Below, one piece after another: positions 58,396 through 64,000 of a stretch of DNA of 64,000 nucleotides. The notes beneath the pieces were generated by a model. The model was not told where the DNA came from, did no database searches, and saw only the letters and a list, made by a program, of their open reading frames with translations. A program made the translations under genes and the position numbers. This DNA is from Vicinamibacteria bacterium (GTDB lineage: Bacteria > Acidobacteriota > Vicinamibacteria > Fen-336), in the NCBI GenBank assembly GCA_025994075.1, contig JAMQGV010000048.1, forward strand, positions 126,001 through 190,000, read 5' to 3'. Each line of letters starts with the position of its first letter. Within the stretch, counting starts at the first letter, position 1.

Positions 58396-58868
58396 ACGAC
58401 ACCCCGCCGCCCGCCCTCCAGGACCGCTACTCGCCCAACGGCATCTGCTTCGGCTGCGGACCGAAGAACGCGAAGGGGCTGCGCATCAAGAGCCACGTGG
58501 TCGGCGCCGACGTCGAGTGCGAGTTCCACCCGGAAGGCCACCACCAGGCCTTCGAGGGCACGGTCAACGGCGGCATCGTCGGCTGCCTGTTCGACTGCCA
58601 CGGCAACTGGGCGGCCTGCCACGCGCTGATGAAGGCGAAGGGGCTCGATCACCCGCCCTCGACGGTCACCGCCGAGTTCCACGTCAAGCTGCGACGGCCG
58701 ACCCCCTCGAACCGACCGGTCCGCATCAAGGCCCGGGCGGTGGAGGTCGTCGGGGACCGGGCGGTGGTCGAGGAGACGATGGAGAGCGACGGCGTCGTCA
58801 CCGCCACCTGCCGCGCGGTGTTCGTGGCGGTCGAGCCGGGGCACCCGGCCTACCACCGCTGGGCGTGA
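58392..58868 (+). CDS. PaaI-like hotdog thioesterase
   Basis: 158 residues. The hotdog-fold pattern ICFGCGPKNAKGLRIKS, FEGTVNGGIVGCLFDCHGNWAA and STVTAEFHVKLRRPTPSNRP is typical of PaaI-type acyl-CoA thioesterases. It is translationally coupled to the reductase upstream. The specific thioester is unknown. It ends one base before the membrane glycan gene on the other strand. Confidence 0.88.
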   Translation: MNDTPPPALQDRYSPNGICFGCGPKNAKGLRIKSHVVGADVECEFHPEGHHQAFEGTVNGGIVGCLFDCHGNWAACHALMKAKGLDHPPSTVTAEFHVKLRRPTPSNRPVRIKARAVEVVGDRAVVEETMESDGVVTATCRAVFVAVEPGHPAYHRWA

Positions 58869-58869
58869 C

Positions 58870-60762
58870 TCAGCGCGGGCGCGGTTCCAGCGCGATCGAC
58901 ACGAACGCGCCCGGGCCGTCGCCCTCGAACGTCAGCACGTAGACGCTCGTGGCGTAGTAGGCGAAGCGCTCCCCCGGCGGCAGCGGCGCCTGCACGGGCT
59001 GGCCGCGCTCGAGCGCGAGGCGGGCCGCGCCCGCGCCGCTGCGCACGTCGAGCGTTCCCGGCGCGTCGCCGACCGCTGTCACCGTCATCGCCGCCACGGG
59101 CTCCAGCGCCCGGAGCAGGATCTCGGCGCGCGCGCCCGGCTTCAGGCGGAAGCCCTGCACGCCGCCTTCGGTGACCACGCCGGTGGTGCCGTCGTCCGGA
59201 AAGTACAGGTAGTACGCCCGAGGGTCTGCAGGCCAGCCCTTGTGCGCGTCCCCCTCCGTGTCGCCGACCGAGCGCTTCTTGCGCCAGGGTTCGACGAAGG
59301 CCGAGAGGTCGTTGAGCATCGCCAGTTCTGCCGGCAGGTAGACGAACGGCACCCGCCCTGCGTGTTGTCCCGGCTTCATCGAGGCCTGCAGCGGCGCCCA
59401 CAACGTCGGCGCGAGGAAGGCGAGACCGAGCAGGGCGCCCGGCACCGCGACCAGCAGCGCGCGCGCCGGCGGCACGACGTAGGGCAGCAGCGGCAGCACG
59501 TTGAGGAAGTACCGGTTGCCGACCGTGCCGCCGCCGCCGTACCAGTTGTCGGGGATCTGGACGATGTAGAAGATCCAGGAGATGGCGATGCCCGACAGCG
59601 CCAGCGCGCCGTCGCGGTCGCGCGGCCCCACGAGCAGGTAGACGAGCACCGCGAGAGCGGCCGCCGGGTAGTACGGCAGCACGCCGCCGAAGCGGCCCCA
59701 CCAGAAGTGGCCGAGGTTCAGCCAGAACGACGCGCGGATCTCGTCCGGGTCGCGCAACGGCCCCGTGCCCTTGGTCTGCTTGTCCTCGTCGCGGCCTTCG
59801 ACCAGGGGGCCGAGGTAGTCCGTGGTCATCCACTGGCCCGAGTTGCCGAAGGTGATCTGTTTGCCGCCGGGGCCCAGGTCCTCGGGGAACTGGCCGTAGA
59901 AGGTCTTGCGCTCCCCGCCCTGGTAGTTCATCTCGCCGGTGAACACGGCGTTGAGCGCGAACAGGCCGACCATCACGCCGATCATCACCGCGCCGCGCCG
60001 GCAACTCTCCAGGAAGCGGCGGCCGAAGCCCGCCGCGAGCAGCGGCAGCAGCGGCGCGAAGCCGAGCGGCGCCGCGACGAAGGCGTTGTACGGCTTCGAG
60101 AAGCAGGCGAATCCGAACAGCGCCGCGGAGAGCAGCGGGCGGTCGCGCGACCAGGCGAACAGCGCCGCCGCCAGCACGCCGACGTTGAGGATCTCGGGCG
60201 TCATCCACAGCAGGTAGATCGGCGTCACCGAGAGGCCGAGCAGCGCCAGCGTGACCGCGAGCGCGGGGCCGGGCTCCGTGCCGCGGCGCCGGAGCTCGAG
60301 GAACGCGCACCACAACGCGATCGAGAGGAAGGCCGCGTTCGCCACCAGGAAGCCGCGGTCGCCCAGCAGCATCACGAACGGGGCCGTCGCCAGCGGGTGC
60401 GCGAACGACTTCGCGTAGTGGATGCGCGGTTCGTCGAGGCGGTGAATCCAGGGGAAGCCGAGGTCGGGCGCCCAGCGCCAGGCGAGCCCCGGGTCGCGCC
60501 CGGGCCGCTGGTCGGGAACCCTCTTCAGGAACAGCCCCTGCGGGTCGGCGCCGAAGTGGCGGCGCACCCGCAGCAGGTCGCGCGCCTCGTAGCGCAGGTC
60601 GCCGTCGGAGACGAGGCTCCAGGTCATCGCGTAGTACGTCGAGGCGTCGCTCCAGAACTGGCGGCCCGAGGCGGCCGGCAGGTCGTAGAGCCCGCAGGCC
60701 AGCGCCAGCGCCAGGCAGGCGGCGGCCAGAGTGCGGCGCGCGCCCTTGTCGGTCACAACCAT
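58870..60762 (-). CDS. Polytopic membrane protein, GT-C glycosyltransferase-like
   Basis: 630 residues. About ten membrane helices occupy residues 5-430. A large extracytoplasmic C-terminal region follows. An acidic DAS at the first loop (WSDASTYYAMT) and the overall architecture match GT39/GT83-type enzymes that use polyprenyl-phosphate sugars. The function is not certain. The first ATG at 60762 overlaps the epimerase stop by 10 bases; a GTG at 60756 that overlaps it as GTGA is a good alternative start. Confidence 0.75.
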   Translation of the reverse strand: MVVTDKGARRTLAAACLALALACGLYDLPAASGRQFWSDASTYYAMTWSLVSDGDLRYEARDLLRVRRHFGADPQGLFLKRVPDQRPGRDPGLAWRWAPDLGFPWIHRLDEPRIHYAKSFAHPLATAPFVMLLGDRGFLVANAAFLSIALWCAFLELRRRGTEPGPALAVTLALLGLSVTPIYLLWMTPEILNVGVLAAALFAWSRDRPLLSAALFGFACFSKPYNAFVAAPLGFAPLLPLLAAGFGRRFLESCRRGAVMIGVMVGLFALNAVFTGEMNYQGGERKTFYGQFPEDLGPGGKQITFGNSGQWMTTDYLGPLVEGRDEDKQTKGTGPLRDPDEIRASFWLNLGHFWWGRFGGVLPYYPAAALAVLVYLLVGPRDRDGALALSGIAISWIFYIVQIPDNWYGGGGTVGNRYFLNVLPLLPYVVPPARALLVAVPGALLGLAFLAPTLWAPLQASMKPGQHAGRVPFVYLPAELAMLNDLSAFVEPWRKKRSVGDTEGDAHKGWPADPRAYYLYFPDDGTTGVVTEGGVQGFRLKPGARAEILLRALEPVAAMTVTAVGDAPGTLDVRSGAGAARLALERGQPVQAPLPPGERFAYYATSVYVLTFEGDGPGAFVSIALEPRPR

Positions 60763-61733
60763 CCAGCCTCCCGGTACGACGCGGCGGTGCGGGCGAGCCC
60801 CTCGTCCACGTCGACGCGCGGAGCGTAACCCAGCAACCGCCGCGCCTTCTCGATCGAGAACGCGCGGCTCTTGGTCCAGAAGTCGACTCTACGGCGGTGG
60901 ATCGGCGGCTCGACCCCGAGCGGCACGCACACCGCCTCGACCAGGTCGCCCAGGCGCTGGATCGGCCACGCCGGGATCCGGAACGGCAGCACCGATCCGC
61001 CCGTCGCCCGCGCCACGCGCGCGGCGAGGTCGGTCTGCGAGAGGTACGTGGGGCCGGCGACGATGAACGCCTCGCCTGCCGCCTCCGGCCGCTCCAGCGC
61101 GAGCAGGAAACCCTGCACCAGGTCGTCGATGTAGACGAGGTGATAGAACGGCGCGCCCGACCCGACGATCGCGTACCGCCCGCGGGCGATCTGCCGGAAG
61201 AGTTTCAGCAGCCTCGTCTCGCGCGGCCCGTAGATCGCGCCCGGGCGGACCACCGCCACCTCCAGCCCGTGCTCGCGCCCGAACGCCAGGGCCAGCGCAT
61301 CGGCCTCGGCCTTCGTCTCCTGGTAGACGTCCGAGGGCGCCGGCGGGAAGCTCTCGTCCGCGGGCGGGTTCGCGACGTGCCCGTAGATGCCGACGGTGGA
61401 GGTGTGGACGACTCGTCTCACGCGCGCGGCGCGTGCAACCCGCAGCAGCCTCTCCGTCCCGTGGACGTTGATCTCCCGATAGTACGCATCCGGATGCCCG
61501 GCGGTCCGGTAGACGGCGGCGACGTGCAGCACCGCGTCCACGCCGTCGACCAGCCGCTCGAGCGCGCCTTCGTCCCGCAGGTCGCCGCTCACCCACCGCG
61601 CCCCGGAGCCCTGGAGCGCGTCGGTCAGCGAACTCTCCCGTGCCAGCGCGGTGACCTGGTCGCCGCGAGCCAGCAGCGCGCGCAGAAGGTGCCCACCGGT
61701 GTAGCCCGTCGCCCCGGTCAGCGCGACCTTCAC
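60753..61733 (-). CDS. NAD-dependent sugar epimerase/dehydratase
   Basis: 326 residues from a GTG. The SDR motif VALTGATGYTGGHLLRALL, the catalytic Ser-Thr in VVHTSTVGIYG and YQETKAEAD (YxxxK) are intact. It resembles hopanoid- or glycan-associated epimerases (HpnA-like). The exact sugar is unknown. Its GTG overlaps the stop of the GT4 gene upstream. Confidence 0.88.
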   Translation of the reverse strand: MKVALTGATGYTGGHLLRALLARGDQVTALARESSLTDALQGSGARWVSGDLRDEGALERLVDGVDAVLHVAAVYRTAGHPDAYYREINVHGTERLLRVARAARVRRVVHTSTVGIYGHVANPPADESFPPAPSDVYQETKAEADALALAFGREHGLEVAVVRPGAIYGPRETRLLKLFRQIARGRYAIVGSGAPFYHLVYIDDLVQGFLLALERPEAAGEAFIVAGPTYLSQTDLAARVARATGGSVLPFRIPAWPIQRLGDLVEAVCVPLGVEPPIHRRRVDFWTKSRAFSIEKARRLLGYAPRVDVDEGLARTAASYREAGWL

Positions 61734-62938
61734 GCCGCCCTCCCGGCGAGCCGCACGAAGAGCTCCTGATAGCGTTCGACGCTGTGGGCGAACGAGAACT
61801 CGAGCACCGCGTGGGCGCGCGCCGCGGCGCCCAGCGCCGCGCGTCGGGCGGGGTCGTCGAGCAGCGCTGCGATCGCCGCAGCGAGCCGGACCGAGTCGCG
61901 CGGCGGCACCAGCAGCCCGGACTCGCCGTCGGCGATGACGTCGGGGATGCCTCCGGTGCGCGCGCCGATGCAGGCGAGGCCGCAGGCCGCGGCTTCGATC
62001 AGCGAGAGGCCGAGCGCCTCGAACTCCGACGGGAAGGCGAACACGTCCGCGGCCCGCAGCCAGTCCTCGACGGCGTCGACCCGGCCCGCGAACGTCACGC
62101 GATTCGCGAGCCCCGCGCCCTGCACCCGCGCCCGCAACGCCTCTTCGATCGACAGCGCCTGCCCGCTGCCCGAGCCGACGATCGCGAGGTGGGCCCCGCG
62201 CGGCGCACCGGCCCGCGCGAACGCCTCGACCAGCGACTCGAGCCCCTTGCCCTTGAGCAGCCGGCCCGTGAAGCAGACGAGCGGGCCCGCGGGCAGCCCC
62301 AGCCGGCCCCGCAGTTCCGCCCGCTCGCTGGCCGACGCGGGCCGGAAGCGCTCGGTGTCGACCCCGTGCGGCAACAGGTGGATGCGCTCGCCGGACACGC
62401 CCGCCTCGTGGATCTCGTCGCGGATCGCGTGCGACATCGCCACGAAGGCGTCGGCCTCCCGCAGCCCGCGCCGCTGCCACCGCTTCGCCGCCGTGACCAG
62501 CTGGCGCAGCGGCGGCGTGGCCAGCGGGGTGCCCCACCAGAAGATCTCGCCCGAGAACTCGCCGTTGACCTCCGGCTGCAGGACGACGGGCTTGCCGAGC
62601 CGGCGGCCCGTCGCGAGGCCCGGCGGGCCGAGCACGCGGGTGCCGCGCACGACCAGGAGGTCGAACGCCGCCCGCTCCGACTCCAGCGCGGCGCAGGCCG
62701 CCGCGACCATCCGGTACTTGCCGGTCCGCCCCGGCCCCGCGGGCGGGACGCGGATCACCCGCATCCCGTCGACCTCGTCGCGGGCGGCCGAAGTCGGGTC
62801 GCTCTGCCGCGTGACGACCAGGGCCTGCCAGCCCGCGCGCACGAGCGCGCCGCCGAGGGCCCGGATGTGGGTCTCGCCGCCGCCGAGCACCGGGTGGAAC
62901 GACTCGGTGAAGAAGGCGACGCGCGGCGGCGCGGTCAC
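61730..62938 (-). CDS. GT4 glycosyltransferase
   Basis: 402 residues from a GTG. The start TAPPRVAFFTESFHPVLGGGETHIRALGGAL and the EX7E region FAFPSEFEALGLSLIEAAACG are typical of family 4. It lies between the GT2 and epimerase genes with four-base overlaps (GTGA) at both ends. Confidence 0.93.
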   Translation of the reverse strand: MTAPPRVAFFTESFHPVLGGGETHIRALGGALVRAGWQALVVTRQSDPTSAARDEVDGMRVIRVPPAGPGRTGKYRMVAAACAALESERAAFDLLVVRGTRVLGPPGLATGRRLGKPVVLQPEVNGEFSGEIFWWGTPLATPPLRQLVTAAKRWQRRGLREADAFVAMSHAIRDEIHEAGVSGERIHLLPHGVDTERFRPASASERAELRGRLGLPAGPLVCFTGRLLKGKGLESLVEAFARAGAPRGAHLAIVGSGSGQALSIEEALRARVQGAGLANRVTFAGRVDAVEDWLRAADVFAFPSEFEALGLSLIEAAACGLACIGARTGGIPDVIADGESGLLVPPRDSVRLAAAIAALLDDPARRAALGAAARAHAVLEFSFAHSVERYQELFVRLAGRAA

Positions 62939-63894
62939 CGCGGAGGGGCGCCGCTCCCCTTCAGCACGTAGATCGGCTTGCCCTGGCTCTCGTGGTAGGT
63001 GCGCGCCAGCAGCTCGGCCAGCAGCCCCACGCAGATCAGGATCACTCCGGTCAGCAGCAGCAGCACGCCCAGCAGCAGCAGCGGCCGGCCGCCGATCGCC
63101 TGGTCCATGAACAGGCGGATGAAGGAGAGGTAGGCGAGGATCGCGAAGCCCGTCCCGAAGCTCGACAGGCCCATGAAGCCGAACAGGTGCGCGGGCCGCG
63201 TGCCGTAGGCGAGCAGGAACTTGACGGTGAACAGGTCGAGCAGCACGCGCAGGGTGCGGTCGATCCCGTACTTGCTGGTGCCGCGCGTGCGCGGCCGGTG
63301 GTTGACCACGACCTCGGCCAGCGAGACGCCCATCCAGCTCGCGACCGCCGGGATGAAGCGGTGCATCTCGCCGTACAGCCGCAGGCTCTTGGCGACCTCG
63401 GCCGTCATCGCCTTCAGCGAGCAGCCGTAGTCGTGGAGCTTGACGCCGGTCGCCGCCGAGATCAGCCGGTTGGCGATCATCGACGGCAGCCGACGCGACA
63501 GCGTGTCCTGCCGCTTCAGCCGCCAGCCGCAGACCAGGTCGTAGCCCTCGCCCAGCTTCCCGACGAGCATCGGGATGTCCGCCGGGTCGTTCTGCAGGTC
63601 GCCGTCGGTGGTGACGATGATCTCGCCGCGGGCGTGGTCGAAACCCGCCGAGAACGCCGCCGTCTGGCCGAAGTTGCGACGCAGTCTCAGCACCCGGACC
63701 CGGGGGTCGCGCTGCGCGATCGCACTCACCCGTTCGAGCGTGCGGTCCTTCGAGCCGTCGTCGACCAGCAGGATCTCGTAGGGCCGCTCGAGCCGGGCGA
63801 GCGCCACGGTCAGCTCGCGGTGCAGGGCAAGGACGTTGTCTTCCTCGTTGTAGAGGGGGACCACGACCGAGACGTAGGGCCGCTCCTCGTTCAT
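62935..63894 (-). CDS. GT2 polyprenyl-phosphate glycosyltransferase (GtrB/ArnC-like)
   Basis: 319 residues from ATG 63894. The GT-A domain VSVVVPLYNEEDNVLALHRE, LLVDDGSKDRTLERV, TTDGDLQNDPADIP is followed by two C-terminal membrane helices (FGFMGLSSFGTGFAILAYL and LLLLGVLLLLTGVILICVGL). It would load a sugar onto undecaprenyl phosphate for use by the GT-C-like protein encoded nearby. The ATG overlaps the stop of the upstream gene. Confidence 0.92.
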   Translation of the reverse strand: MNEERPYVSVVVPLYNEEDNVLALHRELTVALARLERPYEILLVDDGSKDRTLERVSAIAQRDPRVRVLRLRRNFGQTAAFSAGFDHARGEIIVTTDGDLQNDPADIPMLVGKLGEGYDLVCGWRLKRQDTLSRRLPSMIANRLISAATGVKLHDYGCSLKAMTAEVAKSLRLYGEMHRFIPAVASWMGVSLAEVVVNHRPRTRGTSKYGIDRTLRVLLDLFTVKFLLAYGTRPAHLFGFMGLSSFGTGFAILAYLSFIRLFMDQAIGGRPLLLLGVLLLLTGVILICVGLLAELLARTYHESQGKPIYVLKGSGAPPR

Positions 63895-64000
63895 CGCCCG
63901 CTGGCCAGCAGCCAGATCCAGTTCACGATCGTCGCCACGCCCAGCGCCACCCACGCCGCGCGCACGGTCGCGGGCGACGGTTCGAGGCGCAGCACCCGGC
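63891..64000 (-). CDS. Membrane protein, C-terminal end (partial)
   Basis: Only the last 36 codons are in the window. They read as one transmembrane helix (VRAAWVALGVATIVNWIWLL) ending ASGR. The stop overlaps the GT2 start (ATGA), so it belongs to the same operon. Family cannot be assigned from the fragment. Confidence 0.6.
   Translation of the reverse strand, partial: RVLRLEPSPATVRAAWVALGVATIVNWIWLLASGR

Overview
The window is very GC-rich bacterial chromosome carrying one integrated mobile element. The lineage looks Gram-negative: an MsbA-type exporter, a lipoprotein, a periplasmic cytochrome c and a CsgG-like protein are present. The order ihfA-merR-tRNA-Pro-surE, the run msbA-yicC-gmk-rpoZ-coaBC-udg-priA and the kinase/cyclase signalling proteins resemble the former Deltaproteobacteria (Desulfobacterota/Myxococcota and relatives). 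That placement is inference, and no species is claimed.

Layout. 1-9.4 kb: start of sppA, a TPR membrane protein, tRNA-Arg, apt-acyP-LEA14 lipoprotein, an ADP-forming acyl-CoA synthetase, a SulP-STAS-cNMP transporter and an MBOAT/SGNH polysaccharide O-acylation pair. 9.48-18.35 kb: an 8.9 kb island in tRNA-Pro(CGG), bounded by 48-bp perfect direct repeats. 18.3-30.7 kb: housekeeping (surE, merR, ihfA, der, HU, S2P protease, priA, udg, coaBC, rpoZ, gmk, yicC, msbA). 30.8-41.8 kb: exopolysaccharide locus with seven glycosyl- or sugar-phosphate transferases plus galE, ugd and UDP-xylose synthase. 41.8-46.5 kb: AI-2E-type exporter, CDP-alcohol transferase, CsgG-like protein, DnaJ/CbpA, YihY, a small membrane protein and tRNA-Glu. 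46.5-55 kb: diheme cytochrome, HisKA-REC-adenylate cyclase, MBL hydrolase, MATE pump, transglutaminase-like protein, glpK and an FHA-GAF histidine kinase. 55-64 kb: hrpB, a reductase/thioesterase pair and a second glycan gene set that runs off the window.

The most interesting object is the island. It is compact and its genes all point the same way: tyrosine integrase, AlpA-like regulator, phage replication-like winged-helix protein, TerS-like protein, ribbon-helix-helix protein, HK97-fold major capsid protein with its own coiled-coil N-domain, and a four-gene translationally coupled module under a recognisable promoter/operator. No large terminase, portal, prohead protease or tail gene is present, and there is no room for them. 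It reads as an intact phage satellite that brings its own capsid and packaging-specificity protein and would borrow the rest from a helper phage. It also carries a near-copy of the host tRNA's downstream terminator, so integration restores the tRNA 3' half and its terminator.

Genes are packed with many start/stop overlaps (ATGA, GTGA, TTGA and, at one glycosyltransferase, CTGA). Seven sigma70-like promoters, most with 17-bp spacing, can be read by eye. Most long ORFs antisense to these genes are by-products of the GC-rich codon usage.
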